A stretch of DNA of 64,000 nucleotides, taken from NCBI GenBank assembly GCA_019637395.1, contig JAHBVR010000025.1, forward strand, positions 55,046 to 119,045, read 5' to 3'. Every line of letters begins with the position of its first letter. The stretch's first letter is position 1. A program made the translations under genes and the position numbers. This stretch comes from Vulcanimicrobiota bacterium (lineage in GTDB: Bacteria > Vulcanimicrobiota > Xenobia > Xenobiales > JADMJV01). Positions 50,355 to 59,149 of this stretch are shown piece by piece. The notes under the pieces were generated by a model. The model had not been told where the DNA came from. It saw only the letters and a program-made list of their open reading frames with translations, and did no database searches.

Positions 50355-51421
50355 CGAAAAGCTTTTTCACGCCCGCCCATCTGGCGGTATTCCTGCAGCG
50401 AGATCACGCCTTCTTCCAATAATTCATCCAGGTCGGGGCGCAACGGCGCCAATTTCATCGGTTTGGCGCTGGCCACCGCCGGAGTTTTGGTCACCGGATG
50501 ATTGGCCAGATAGGCATTTAAGTAGCTCAGCGCCGATTTGACGCTGACTTGCTTCTGGGCTTCAGCGAGTTGTTCCCGCGAATGACTCAACTGGGAAGTC
50601 AGACTCTCGATGCGGCCCGCCAGTTCTTTCAAGCGAGCCGGTTTGCTCTTGGCCTGCTTCAGCGAGGCCTCCATTTTCTTGTGCATGTTCTCGTACTCGA
50701 TACGGGCGATGGCGCCCTCCTGGTAAAGGCGGGCGTATTCGGCGTCTTTGGCCTTCAATGCGGTCAATTCATCGCCGCTTTTGAGAACGCGCTGGCGTTC
50801 CGCTTGAGCCGACTTGAGCTGTTGCTGGGTGCGCAAAAACTGGTAGCGAGCATAAAGGTAAGTGCGATTGCGCTCCTCGGGCGTGACCGGAGCGACGGCG
50901 TATTCAGCCTCCCCGGCTCCGTAGTCGATGAACTCCCCGGCCGGACCGCGCATTTTGACGTCCACGTGGTCGCGCGCCACGATACCGACCGGATCGCCAA
51001 CCTTCAGCTTCTGGCCGACCTTGACCAGCGGGATCAAATGCCCGTAGGTGGCTTCGCGCGAACCGGTCACCACCGAGATGCCTTCTTCCTGGCCATACCA
51101 GGGCGTAATGGCCACCACCTCGCCCTCCCAGGCGGCCGGAACCACCGTTCCGGCCGGCATGGCCACGTCATAGCCATAATGCAGGCCGGGGTGACTGCGG
51201 TAGATCGAGACCGAGCGCGGGTCGCTGAAACGTCCCGTGACCACCGCCTCGGGATACTTGGTGCGGGCGGTGGCCAGCAACTGGCCCAGGGTCATCGGCG
51301 TGGCGGCCGCCGGAGTGGTCGGATTGGAACCGACAAACTGCGTCAGGCGCTCGAACTCGGTGGCGCCGGCCAGGCCCGGCAACAGTCCCAGCAAGGCGGC
51401 GGCGAGGACAAACTTCTTCAT
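50351..51421 (-). CDS. M23/LytM-fold protein, probably catalytically degenerate, with coiled coil
   Basis: From ATG at 51421 the protein has about 356 residues and a signal peptide (MKKFVLAAALLGLLPGLAGA). The LytM domain spans about residues 65-165: HYGYDVAMPAGTVVPAAWEGEVV, TYGHLIPLVKVGQKLKVGDPVGIV, then DHVDVKMRG. In active M23 enzymes the last block is HLHFE; here it is HVDVK, so one metal or catalytic His is an Asp. This points to a non-catalytic LytM activator or scaffold. Residues about 195-290 are a coiled coil, then a Pro-rich end with a short SHOCT-like ELLEEGVISLQEY segment. A TATTCT lies 6 nt upstream of this ATG. Confidence 0.78.
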   Translation of the reverse strand: MKKFVLAAALLGLLPGLAGATEFERLTQFVGSNPTTPAAATPMTLGQLLATARTKYPEAVVTGRFSDPRSVSIYRSHPGLHYGYDVAMPAGTVVPAAWEGEVVAITPWYGQEEGISVVTGSREATYGHLIPLVKVGQKLKVGDPVGIVARDHVDVKMRGPAGEFIDYGAGEAEYAVAPVTPEERNRTYLYARYQFLRTQQQLKSAQAERQRVLKSGDELTALKAKDAEYARLYQEGAIARIEYENMHKKMEASLKQAKSKPARLKELAGRIESLTSQLSHSREQLAEAQKQVSVKSALSYLNAYLANHPVTKTPAVASAKPMKLAPLRPDLDELLEEGVISLQEYRQMGGREKAFR

Positions 51422-51427
51422 CTGCAT

Positions 51428-51433
51428 AGAATA
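51428..51433 (-). promoter_or_regulatory. Candidate -10 (TATTCT) 6 nt before the M23-like gene
   Basis: Minus strand TATTCT, atgcag, ATG AAG AAG at 51421. The spacing favours the second ATG (51421) over the first (51427), which abuts the box. Confidence 0.4.
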
Positions 51434-51484
51434 AAACACTCCAGACTCCAACGCGACGCCCCTCGGTCCAGTTCCCGCTTGAGA

Positions 51485-52453
51485 CTAAGGACCTATTCGG
51501 GAAAGCCGCTTGCGGCGCAGGTGCAGGCCGGTGAGCCAGAGCGCCAGTGGAGTCAGGCCGAGCACTGCCAGCAGGCCGCCACCGGGAAAGTAGCCGGCGT
51601 GGATTCCGTAGGTTCCCTGCAGCAGGCGCACGGCCCAGGGGTCCTGGAGAGGGTCTTCGAGGGTGGTGACTTTGCCGGTGGCGGGTTCGAGGTGGAGGAA
51701 GCTGCGGCCGACGGGGTTGTGTTCGCCGGGCTGGCGCAGGCGCAACTGGATGCCTTGGGAGGTCCACTGCAGGCGGATCAGTTGGGCCTGGGGCCAGATT
51801 CGCCGGGCCTGGCCCACCTGGGCGTCCAGATCGGGGCCAACGTCCGGAAGATTCGGGATCGTGGCTACGGCAGGTTTTTGACCCCAGCGCAGCAGGCGGT
51901 CCATCAGCTTGTATTCCACCAGCAAGGTTCCGGTCGCCATGGCGACCAGCAAAGACGGCGTGCTCAACCAGCCCAGCACTCGATGCCAGTCGTAGGCATG
52001 GCGCGGCGGCAGAGCCCGCCGGGTGGGTTTTTGCAGGCTCCAGCCGGAGAACAGCACCAGCGCCGCCAGGCCGGCCACCACCGGCAAAAAGGGTTCGGCG
52101 AATTCGTGCAGGGGAAGCACGCAGCCCCGCACGGTTTGGGCTTTGGGCAGGTCTCCCAGCAGGCGCGGTCCGGCCGGATCGACGTAGACGATCAGGCCGT
52201 CGTCCAGCCAGAAGCGCAGGGGGCGGCCAAAATCCAGGCGCTCCGGGGTGCGGCCGGGATAGGCCTGGCGCACGGCCAGCAGGGCCTCCTGCAGGCGGGC
52301 CGGGGCCTCCTCCCGGGCGCAGACGAAGAGGTGCGGATGAAGCGCCTGGTCGAGGCGTTGTCCCAGGGCCAGCAGACTGCCGGTCAGACCCAGCCAGACC
52401 AGCCATAAGCCGGCCACCAATCCCAAGAGCCGATGAACTTTACGCATCCACAA
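51485..52453 (-). CDS. PepSY-associated transmembrane protein (siderophore-iron reductase type)
   Basis: The 322-residue inner-membrane protein begins RKVHRLLGLVAGLWLVWLGLTGSLLAL, the start of the PepSY_TM family. Later it has LPLHEFAEPFLPVVAGLAALVLF, DWHRVLGWLSTPSLLVAMATGTLLV and a last pair of helices. Conserved His in membrane segments probably bind haem. In iron loci these proteins reduce ferric siderophores in the periplasm or inner membrane. It overlaps the decarboxylase gene by 14 nt and is the sixth gene of the siderophore operon, which supports that role. Confidence 0.82.
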   Translation of the reverse strand: MWMRKVHRLLGLVAGLWLVWLGLTGSLLALGQRLDQALHPHLFVCAREEAPARLQEALLAVRQAYPGRTPERLDFGRPLRFWLDDGLIVYVDPAGPRLLGDLPKAQTVRGCVLPLHEFAEPFLPVVAGLAALVLFSGWSLQKPTRRALPPRHAYDWHRVLGWLSTPSLLVAMATGTLLVEYKLMDRLLRWGQKPAVATIPNLPDVGPDLDAQVGQARRIWPQAQLIRLQWTSQGIQLRLRQPGEHNPVGRSFLHLEPATGKVTTLEDPLQDPWAVRLLQGTYGIHAGYFPGGGLLAVLGLTPLALWLTGLHLRRKRLSRIGP

Positions 52454-53591
52454 AGATCTGCCGGGGATGGGGATGCATGAGAAAATCGTGGTGGGAAATA
52501 TTCCAGGCGTAGGCGCCGGCCAGCGGGAACAGCAGCAGGTCGCCGACCCCCACCTGCTGGACGGGGGCGGCGCTGGCCAAGCGGTCCTTGGGGGTGCATA
52601 ACTGGCCGACCACGTTCAGGAGCACTTTTTCCAGGACGGGCCCGCGCCGCGGCCCGGCCAGGACGCGAAAGGGATGGCTGTGTCCCTGCGCGGCGGGTAG
52701 CCGGAAGTGATGCGTGCCCCCGCGGCAAATGGCGAAATACTGGCCGTGGCTTTCCTTCAAGTCGAGCACTTCGCAGGCGTAGGTGCCGCAAAAAGCCGTC
52801 AGGAAACGCCCGCACTCAAAGCGCAGCGTGTAAGGGCGGCCGGGCAGCCGGCGGCACAATTGCTCCCAGTCGAATTGCTGCGACGGCTGCCGGTAGTTGA
52901 CGCCGATTCCCCCGCCCACATTGAGGACTTGCAGGTGCAGGCGGAAATCTTGCGACCAGTGCTCGGCCAGTTCCATATAGCGCTGGAGCAGACGCAGGTG
53001 TTCTTCCAAATCGAGCTGCAGGGAGCGGGTGTGCAGGTGGAAACCGAGGAATTCAAGATTTGGATGCTGGCGTAAGATTTCCACGGCCTGGGGCAGATGG
53101 TCGGGGGTGATGCCAAAAGGCGAGGGCTTGCCGGCCATGAGCATGGGGCTGTCCTCGCGGTGGTCCAGGGCCGGGTTCATTCGCAGTAAGAGACGCACCG
53201 GGCGGTGCAGCTCGGCCAACTGCCGGAGTTCCCACAGGCTCTCCACGTGGATCTGGTGCTCGGCGGCCCGGCGCAATTCCGCCGGCGTCTTGCCCGGACC
53301 TCCGAAGAGGATAGGGACGTTGGGAAAGTGGGCGCGCAGGTGGTCGAGCTCGCCGCCGGAAGCCACTTCGAAGCCGTCCAGATAGGGCTGCATGGTGCGC
53401 AGATTGGGCACTTCGGCGTTGGCTTTGATGGCGTAGAACATCTCCACGCCCGCGGGCAGAGCCGCGCGCACTCGGGCGCAATGCTCACGCAGGGCGACCA
53501 GGTCATAAAGGTAAGCGGCGACCGGCTCCTGGCCCAACAGGCTGAGGGCGGCTTCGTCCAGGCGGCTCATCGTAGCGGGTTGTCCACCCAC
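52440..53591 (-). CDS. pvsE: PLP-dependent decarboxylase of siderophore synthesis (PvsE-like)
   Basis: This 383-residue fold-type III enzyme is related to diaminopimelate/ornithine decarboxylase. PLP Lys is in EMFYAIKANAEVPNL, FEVASGGELDHL and FHLHTRS follow, the phosphate-binding glycine loop is VLNVGGGIGVNY, FECGRFLTA is present, and a C-terminal GAYAWNISHHDFL closes the active site. In NIS siderophore loci such enzymes (SbnH, PvsE) decarboxylate an amino acid after it is attached to citrate. It is the fifth gene in the pvsABCDE order, overlapping the preceding synthetase by 25 nt. It is unlikely to be LysA given this context. Confidence 0.83.
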   Translation of the reverse strand: MGGQPATMSRLDEAALSLLGQEPVAAYLYDLVALREHCARVRAALPAGVEMFYAIKANAEVPNLRTMQPYLDGFEVASGGELDHLRAHFPNVPILFGGPGKTPAELRRAAEHQIHVESLWELRQLAELHRPVRLLLRMNPALDHREDSPMLMAGKPSPFGITPDHLPQAVEILRQHPNLEFLGFHLHTRSLQLDLEEHLRLLQRYMELAEHWSQDFRLHLQVLNVGGGIGVNYRQPSQQFDWEQLCRRLPGRPYTLRFECGRFLTAFCGTYACEVLDLKESHGQYFAICRGGTHHFRLPAAQGHSHPFRVLAGPRRGPVLEKVLLNVVGQLCTPKDRLASAAPVQQVGVGDLLLFPLAGAYAWNISHHDFLMHPHPRQIFVDA

Positions 53592-55210
53592 ACGTAGGTG
53601 GCGTTGCGGTCTTTCTCGCGCAGGAAACGCGTGATCAGATTGGCCTTGACGGGTAGCTTGCGATCCTGGAGCAGGCGCAAGATCACCCGCTGGCTCTCGC
53701 GGTTTCCATAGGTAGCCTGATAATCATGCAGGGAGTGGCGAGTGGCCGCCCACAGCTCCGGCGCGGGCACCTCGGTGAGAGACTGCACCACTTCGCTGAG
53801 CTGATTGAAGACGATACAGTAAGCAAAGCGGCGCCAGGCCTGTTCCGGGCTGTAATAGAGGGAACGGGCCACCTCGGGATGCATGCTCTGGCGTTCCCCG
53901 ATCAGCTTGCTGCCTTCCAGATCGCGGAAATAGGCGTGGCGGGGTTTGCCCGCATGCACCTGAATCAAAGTGTTTTGCAGATGGGGTTCAAAGATGATCC
54001 CGTGGTGAGCGTAGTAATGCAGCGCCGGCCACACCACCAGCCGGCAGTATTCACGGAACCATTCGAGAGTTTCCCCGCCGCTCAGGGCGCGTTCCAGCAG
54101 TTGGCCGTCGGCCGTGCCGCCGAAGAGGGCGGCCGCCATATAGACGGGATAGGGGGAAGTTTGAATCGGCCGGGCGTCGCGATAAATGGTCGAGAAAGCT
54201 TCGCGGCTCAAGGTGTCGTTCAGGTCCACGGTGGTATAGGCGGGCTCGCTCAACAAGCTGAAGTCGGGCAGCGGATGCTCCAGGTCGCGCCACAGGCGGT
54301 CGAGCAGCAGGGCCGACTCCAGTTCATACCAGGCGTTTTTGCGCACGCAGTTGGTCAGCCGCATATGCAGCGAGAGTTTCAGAAAATACGGGCTGTGGCG
54401 GCTGTAGAGCGTGCGCACCGAGGCGGTGGGGGCGAAGCGAATGCCTCCCGGCCCCAGGGCCTTCAGGCGGCCCTGGCTGAGCGCTTGCTGGACCACCTCT
54501 TGTTGCAGCAAGAAGCGCGCTTGCCAGGGGTGCACGCCCACGATGGGCTGGTCGGAGAAACCGGAAAAAGTGCGCTGCAGATCGGGCAGGCAGGGTTGAG
54601 CCTCCAGGTTGCTCCGGTGCACAAAGCAGTCTTCGGCCACGCCAAAATAAAAGAGCTGGAAATCCGCCTGCAGCTCCGGAGAATAGGCGTAAAGATCGGC
54701 ATCGCTCATGCCTTCTCGGGCCTTGGGGGCCGGATGGTAGGTATGGCCGGCGCTGAGCAGTTGCTCCGAGTAAAGATAAGCAATTTCTCCCGGCGTGGGC
54801 GGATGGGCATAGAATTGCTGAAGATTGCCCAGACTGTTTTCGATTTGGGCCAGAAGCTCGGAATTGAAGGCCTGGGGAAACTCGCAACCGAGTTCCGCGA
54901 TCACCAGCGAGGCCAGCTCGCGCCAGTCCAGTACTTTAGAGACGGGCGCCTGAGCATAGGGCTCGCTGCAAAACAGGTAATTGCTGCGCGGGCGGCCCTG
55001 ATGGGCGATCAGACAGGCCTTGTCCAGATGGGGAAAGCGAATGCTGAGCACGTGGGCATGGATCTTGAGGGCTCGGGGCAGTTCGCCGCCGGCCGCTTCC
55101 ACCGCGCCGCGGGGCAGCGCGTATTCGCGCAGGTAGCAGTTGAGCAGCACGGCGATGCTGCGCTCGGCGGCGCGCTGGTAGGAGGAGGGGAGGGGGGCGG
55201 GATTATGCAT
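53567..55210 (-). CDS. pvsD: IucA/IucC-family NIS siderophore synthetase (PvsD-like)
   Basis: The 547-residue ATP-dependent synthetase joins a carboxylate such as citrate to an amine or alcohol through an acyl-adenylate. Family motifs: GHTYHPAPKAREG, FAPTASVRTLYS (ATP binding), KLSLHMRLTNCVRKN and HGIIFEPHLQNTLI. The FhuF-like C-terminal helical domain is present. It lies between the MFS exporter and the decarboxylase, where PvsD sits in vibrioferrin operons; there PvsD attaches serine to citrate. The exact product here is inferred from synteny only. The start overlaps the MFS stop by 8 nt. Confidence 0.88.
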   Translation of the reverse strand: MHNPAPLPSSYQRAAERSIAVLLNCYLREYALPRGAVEAAGGELPRALKIHAHVLSIRFPHLDKACLIAHQGRPRSNYLFCSEPYAQAPVSKVLDWRELASLVIAELGCEFPQAFNSELLAQIENSLGNLQQFYAHPPTPGEIAYLYSEQLLSAGHTYHPAPKAREGMSDADLYAYSPELQADFQLFYFGVAEDCFVHRSNLEAQPCLPDLQRTFSGFSDQPIVGVHPWQARFLLQQEVVQQALSQGRLKALGPGGIRFAPTASVRTLYSRHSPYFLKLSLHMRLTNCVRKNAWYELESALLLDRLWRDLEHPLPDFSLLSEPAYTTVDLNDTLSREAFSTIYRDARPIQTSPYPVYMAAALFGGTADGQLLERALSGGETLEWFREYCRLVVWPALHYYAHHGIIFEPHLQNTLIQVHAGKPRHAYFRDLEGSKLIGERQSMHPEVARSLYYSPEQAWRRFAYCIVFNQLSEVVQSLTEVPAPELWAATRHSLHDYQATYGNRESQRVILRLLQDRKLPVKANLITRFLREKDRNATYVWVDNPLR

Positions 55211-56345
55211 AAGTTCTCCTGGTGCGCCAGGCGGCGGCCGTGAGGGGTAGGCCCAGCAGAGCCGAAAGCAGGAAGGGGGCGCGCAAGCCGCCGGCGCTTA
55301 CGGCTGCTCCCGCCAGCAGGCCGGCAAAGACGCCGGCGAACTTGCTGGCCGTGTCCAGCCAGCCGAAGGATTTGCCTGCCGAGTGGGGCCGCACGGCCGC
55401 GCCCACCAACTGGTTCAGGTAAACGTAACCGTAAACCAGGGCGATTCCCATCAGAACGCGAGTGGCCAGCAGGACGGCGGCGCCGGGCAGCAGATGGCCG
55501 AGCATGGCCAGGCTGAAGCCGGCGAAGGCCAGCACCAGATAGCTGAGCGCCTGCTGCGGGCGGGCCCGGCCGATGACCAGGAAAGCCAGCAGCAGATAGA
55601 CCACATGCGGCGTGCCGAAGAAAAAGCCGGCGTAACGGTCCGGGATTCCGGTCTGGGCGGCCTGGAAGAATTTGACGAAGTAAGGGAATGTGACCACGGT
55701 CATCAGAGTGAACCAGAATTCCGCCGCCAACAGCCAGGCGAAGGGAATCGGATGGTGGGATGGGGTGAGGCTGGTGGGCGTCTCGGCCGGCCGGCCGGGC
55801 CGGGGGAGAAAGGTCTGGAGCAGCCCGAAGCTGGCCGCGGGAAGCAGCCAGAGCCAGCCGTAAGCTACGGCCGGATCAGGCATTTCCAGGACCACCAGGG
55901 CGAGCAGGGAGGGGGCCAGGAAGAGGCCGAGGCGAGCTGAGTATTGCAGGTAGCAGAGGCCCCGCGACAGGGCGGCGCCTTGATAATACTGCGCCAGCAG
56001 CGCGTTGGAGGCCGAAAAGGTGCCGCCGAAGAGTCCCTGCAGAGCCAGGCAGAGAGCGAAGGTCCAGGCGTTGGGAGCCAGGCTGCACAGGTAGAGGGCC
56101 AGGGCCAGGCCAAGCTGGGCGCGCGCCAGCGAGAGTTTCTGGCCAAAGCGGTCGGCGAACCAGCCCCACAGGGGTCCGGCCAGGCCCATGACCAGCAGCG
56201 GGATGACATAAAAAACACCGCCCAGAGCCGGGTCTTTTAGAGCATAGCTGCGTTCCAGCAAGGTGGGGTAGTAAGGCGACATGCCCAACACCGAAAAACT
56301 GGCCAGAAAGTGGCAAAGGACGATGAGAATCAAAGGTCTATGCAT
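55203..56345 (-). CDS. pvsC: MFS exporter of the siderophore operon (PvsC-like)
   Basis: This 380-residue major facilitator has about 11-12 membrane segments. The loop 2-3 motif A is present (GPLWGWFADRFGQKLSLARAQ), and Gly-rich helices fill the rest, ending WRTRRTYA. Its place between two IucA/IucC genes, overlapping both by 8 nt, matches PvsC, the exporter of vibrioferrin. It probably releases the siderophore into the periplasm. The substrate is inferred from context. Confidence 0.85.
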   Translation of the reverse strand: MHRPLILIVLCHFLASFSVLGMSPYYPTLLERSYALKDPALGGVFYVIPLLVMGLAGPLWGWFADRFGQKLSLARAQLGLALALYLCSLAPNAWTFALCLALQGLFGGTFSASNALLAQYYQGAALSRGLCYLQYSARLGLFLAPSLLALVVLEMPDPAVAYGWLWLLPAASFGLLQTFLPRPGRPAETPTSLTPSHHPIPFAWLLAAEFWFTLMTVVTFPYFVKFFQAAQTGIPDRYAGFFFGTPHVVYLLLAFLVIGRARPQQALSYLVLAFAGFSLAMLGHLLPGAAVLLATRVLMGIALVYGYVYLNQLVGAAVRPHSAGKSFGWLDTASKFAGVFAGLLAGAAVSAGGLRAPFLLSALLGLPLTAAAWRTRRTYA

Positions 56346-57936
56346 GGTAGAGAGGGTTGGCCCCGGTCAGGCCATAGTGTTTGTTGATGTCGGCGGCGCC
56401 GGTGCGCTGCTTGGAGAAGAGCGTGCCGGCGCTGAACAGGTATTTGACCGGATGCAGCGGACTTTCTAGAAGATGGCGGCGGATACCGCAGGCTTCCACC
56501 CGTTCGGCAGGATAGACGGCCAACTGCCGCTCCAGCAAATGGCGGGCCAGTTGGTAAAAATGAGCGGGCCGGCTGGAGCTTTCGATCAAGGGCATGATGT
56601 TGAGCTGCAGTGTGATGGTGATGAACATCTGGGCGATGGGCAGCCAGTCGTGCACGGGCAGGCAAGGATCGACAAAAGTGGCGCCTGTTTGAGCGACTTC
56701 TTCATAAATGCGGGCGGCGTCGTTGTCTTTGAGCAGCAATTGGAGTTTGCCGTGGTGGAGAACCAGCAGGGTGTTTTGCTGGTTGGACTCGAGCGCAATG
56801 CCGTGGCTTACCCACAGGTCCACGTGGATTCTCAGGGTCAGCTCCAGGTAGCTTTCAAAGAAGGCCTGCTCGCTGTTTCGGAAGTGAGAGCGGATGAGCT
56901 GTTGGAGCACCGTGCCGCCTTCAGGATCGGCGGCCAGCAGGGCGGCTACCGGCAAGACGGTGGCGTCCTGCAGATCGGGATAGCGGCGGACAATGACGCC
57001 CAGTTCGGAGCGTCCGTCCACCGAAAAGCCGGTGCTTTCGTCGCTGAGCAGGCAGTCGGCGGGCACGCGCCGGGCCAGGATTTGCTGCACGGTGTGGCCG
57101 TCGGCGATGGTGTCGGGGCGAATCTTGCGTAAGTTTTTGTAGCTCAGGGAACGCATCAGGAGCGGCAGTTTCAGATGGAGAGCAGGCTGGGCCAGCAGGC
57201 TCACGGTGCGCACCGAGAGGGTGGGCTGCACCAGCCAGTCATCGGTGGCCAGCCAGTAAGCACCGTCGGGAAGCGTTAGTTGAGGTGCGGTGTGCGGATG
57301 GACGGGCAGGCCCAGAAATTGCTTATCGCGGGGCCAGCCGGGGGGGAGCTGGCCCTGCACTTCCTGGTCGGGCACGGCCAGCCAGCGCAGGCGGAAGGTG
57401 GGGGCGAATTCGGGGGCATAGAGACGCAGGGCCTGGCCGTCCAGCCCCACTTTGGCTCGCGCCGTCGGATAGTAGGGGTGATCGTGGAAGCTGGCCAGGC
57501 GCTCGTAGAAGGCCAGGCTCTCCCACCAGTGCTGGAAGTGACGGGTGGGCCGGGTGGCGAACCACTGCTGGCGGACAGCTTCGGTTCTGTGCCGGTGGTC
57601 GAGGGCGCATTCGACCTCCTGCAGCAGGGCCTCGCGCTCGTCGACGCGCTCCAGGGCGGGAGCCAGCACTTCGTCCAGGCTGGTGAGGGAGCGGCCGGAG
57701 CCTTCCTCCACCACCAGGGGGGCGGCGCTACGCCATTTGTGCCAGGGCGCATCCTGACGAACCGGGATCCACCAGATGTGCTGATCATCCCAGCGGTAGC
57801 GCAGCCACTGATCGGAGAGCCGGGGAAATTCGGCCGGGGCGGACTGAACCGTGCCTTGGGACAGCATGGCGAAGAGATCTTCACGTAAAAAGGTGTCCAG
57901 CAGGCGGCCCACCAGGTAAGGGCAATTCAGGCCCAT
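56338..57936 (-). CDS. pvsB: IucA/IucC-family NIS siderophore synthetase (PvsB-like)
   Basis: The 532-residue protein starts from ATG at 57936 (MGLNCPYLVGRLLDTFL). A longer frame upstream to 58794 is a shadow of the ATP-grasp gene. Motifs are more divergent than in the second synthetase: LGLPVHPHTAPQL, QPTLSVRTVSLL (PTxSxRT), KLPLLMRSLSYKNLRKI and HGIALESNQQNTLLVLH. The ExHxQN site reads ESNQQN, so the His is replaced, which may alter the donor or acceptor. It is second in the operon, the place of PvsB. It overlaps the ATP-grasp gene by 10 nt. Confidence 0.85.
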   Translation of the reverse strand: MGLNCPYLVGRLLDTFLREDLFAMLSQGTVQSAPAEFPRLSDQWLRYRWDDQHIWWIPVRQDAPWHKWRSAAPLVVEEGSGRSLTSLDEVLAPALERVDEREALLQEVECALDHRHRTEAVRQQWFATRPTRHFQHWWESLAFYERLASFHDHPYYPTARAKVGLDGQALRLYAPEFAPTFRLRWLAVPDQEVQGQLPPGWPRDKQFLGLPVHPHTAPQLTLPDGAYWLATDDWLVQPTLSVRTVSLLAQPALHLKLPLLMRSLSYKNLRKIRPDTIADGHTVQQILARRVPADCLLSDESTGFSVDGRSELGVIVRRYPDLQDATVLPVAALLAADPEGGTVLQQLIRSHFRNSEQAFFESYLELTLRIHVDLWVSHGIALESNQQNTLLVLHHGKLQLLLKDNDAARIYEEVAQTGATFVDPCLPVHDWLPIAQMFITITLQLNIMPLIESSSRPAHFYQLARHLLERQLAVYPAERVEACGIRRHLLESPLHPVKYLFSAGTLFSKQRTGAADINKHYGLTGANPLYHA

Positions 57937-59081
57937 TGGAAACCGGCCCGCAGACTTTGGAGCTCGCGCTCGAGTAGCTCTTCCACCCGCTGCCGGCCCG
58001 GTCCGGTGACGTGCAGCATGCCCAGATAATCCTTGTTGGAATGGGTCAGATCGACGACGTCCCGGGCTTTCTTGGTGGGCACGTAGTGGACGGCGCAACC
58101 CTCGCGCTCCGTCACGAAGCCGTCGGGAGCCTGGCTCAACTGGCCGGCTCGTTCGGCGAAGAGATAATGAGCCACCGAGTGGAGCTCCGCGTCGATGACC
58201 GGGGGCTGAATGGTTTCGCCCAGAGCGGTTCTGAGCACGTTTTGGAAGTAGCTGCCGCCGCTCAGGTTGTCCAGCATAAAATCGCTCTGGTCGCCGATGC
58301 TGCGATAGTTGATTTCGATGATGCGGGGGCCGGCGGTGGTCATGACCAGCTCGGTGTGGCAGGCCCCGAAGGTGGCGCCGACCGCCTCCAGAGCGCGCAT
58401 GACGTAGGCGGCGCCTGCGGCGGGCACGCCCCAGCGGGCGCCGGTCTCGATGAAGTAGGGCAGCTCGGTCAGGGTGCAGGTGAAGCCGCCCAGCAGGTGG
58501 CCGCTCAGGGTCTCCACCGAGTAGATGGCGCCGGGCAGGTATTCTTCCAAGAGGAGTGGCTGCCGCTGCTTGGAGTAAAAAGTGCCGGCGAACTCCAGCA
58601 GCTGCCGGGAGTCTTCCAGGTATTTGACGTCGATGCTGGCCACGCCCTTGATGGGCTTGGCCACGCAGGGGAAGGGAATTTGCTCGGCCGCCTTCAGTTC
58701 TTCCAGACTGTGAAAGTGGCGAAACCAGATGCTCTCCAGGCCCAGGCGCGCCAGCTCCTGACGCATCAGGCTTTTGTTCTTGGCCAGGTAACAAGCGCGC
58801 ACGGATTTATGAGGCACACCGAAAAATTGGCCGATCCAGGCGGTCTGCGTCTGCAGATGATCGCTGTTGGAAAAGACCGCTTCGACGGGCAGGTTGTGTT
58901 GCGTGATGCAGTCGAGCACGGCCATCGGATTGAAGACGTCGCAGGCCAGCACGCGTTGGGGGTAAGTTTGATAGTCTTCGGGCCTGTCGGTCAGTAAAAT
59001 CACTTCCCGGCCTAAACTCTGGGCGGCTGGAAGAAAGCCCTCTCGGATGGCCGGCGTGGCCACATGACATAGGAAGATCAC
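57927..59081 (-). CDS. pvsA: ATP-grasp ligase of siderophore synthesis (PvsA-like)
   Basis: The protein of about 384 residues starts from GTG at 59081 (MIFLCHVATPAIREGFLPAAQ). Upstream in-frame codons run through the promoter and are not coding. It is an ATP-grasp enzyme: LAKNKSLMRQELARLG, FPCVAKPIKGVASIDV (ATP-binding Lys), LLLEEYLPGAIYSVETL, and the metal ligands IIEINYRSIGDQSDF. It probably forms an amide such as alanine-2-oxoglutarate or a similar building block, as proposed for PvsA. It heads the operon, with TTGACA-18-TAAACT upstream and gagga 13 nt before the GTG, a long spacing that leaves the start slightly uncertain. Confidence 0.85.
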   Translation of the reverse strand: MIFLCHVATPAIREGFLPAAQSLGREVILLTDRPEDYQTYPQRVLACDVFNPMAVLDCITQHNLPVEAVFSNSDHLQTQTAWIGQFFGVPHKSVRACYLAKNKSLMRQELARLGLESIWFRHFHSLEELKAAEQIPFPCVAKPIKGVASIDVKYLEDSRQLLEFAGTFYSKQRQPLLLEEYLPGAIYSVETLSGHLLGGFTCTLTELPYFIETGARWGVPAAGAAYVMRALEAVGATFGACHTELVMTTAGPRIIEINYRSIGDQSDFMLDNLSGGSYFQNVLRTALGETIQPPVIDAELHSVAHYLFAERAGQLSQAPDGFVTEREGCAVHYVPTKKARDVVDLTHSNKDYLGMLHVTGPGRQRVEELLERELQSLRAGFQWA

Positions 59082-59113
59082 GGAATTTCGGTTTTCCTCG
59101 AAAATTTTTTGGC

Positions 59114-59143
59114 AGTTTAGTTTGAACAGAACTTTGTTGTCAA
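59114..59143 (-). promoter_or_regulatory. Promoter TTGACA-18-TAAACT of the siderophore operon
   Basis: Minus strand: TTGACA (59138-59143), 18 nt, TAAACT (59114-59119); leader about 25 nt. On the plus strand AACTT-tgttgtc-AAGTT overlaps the -35 and could bind an iron repressor, but it is not a recognisable Fur box. Confidence 0.65.
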
Positions 59144-59149
59144 GTTTTA

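Noticed and set aside
52440-53591. Diaminopimelate decarboxylase (lysA) of lysine synthesis
   Set aside because: The fold is right, but the gene is embedded in an NIS siderophore operon in the PvsE position and overlaps its partners.
58000-58794. N-terminal 286 residues of a longer IucA/IucC frame
   Set aside because: The sequence is Arg/Pro/Gly-rich and antisense-like in register with the ATP-grasp gene. The real synthetase starts at 57936.
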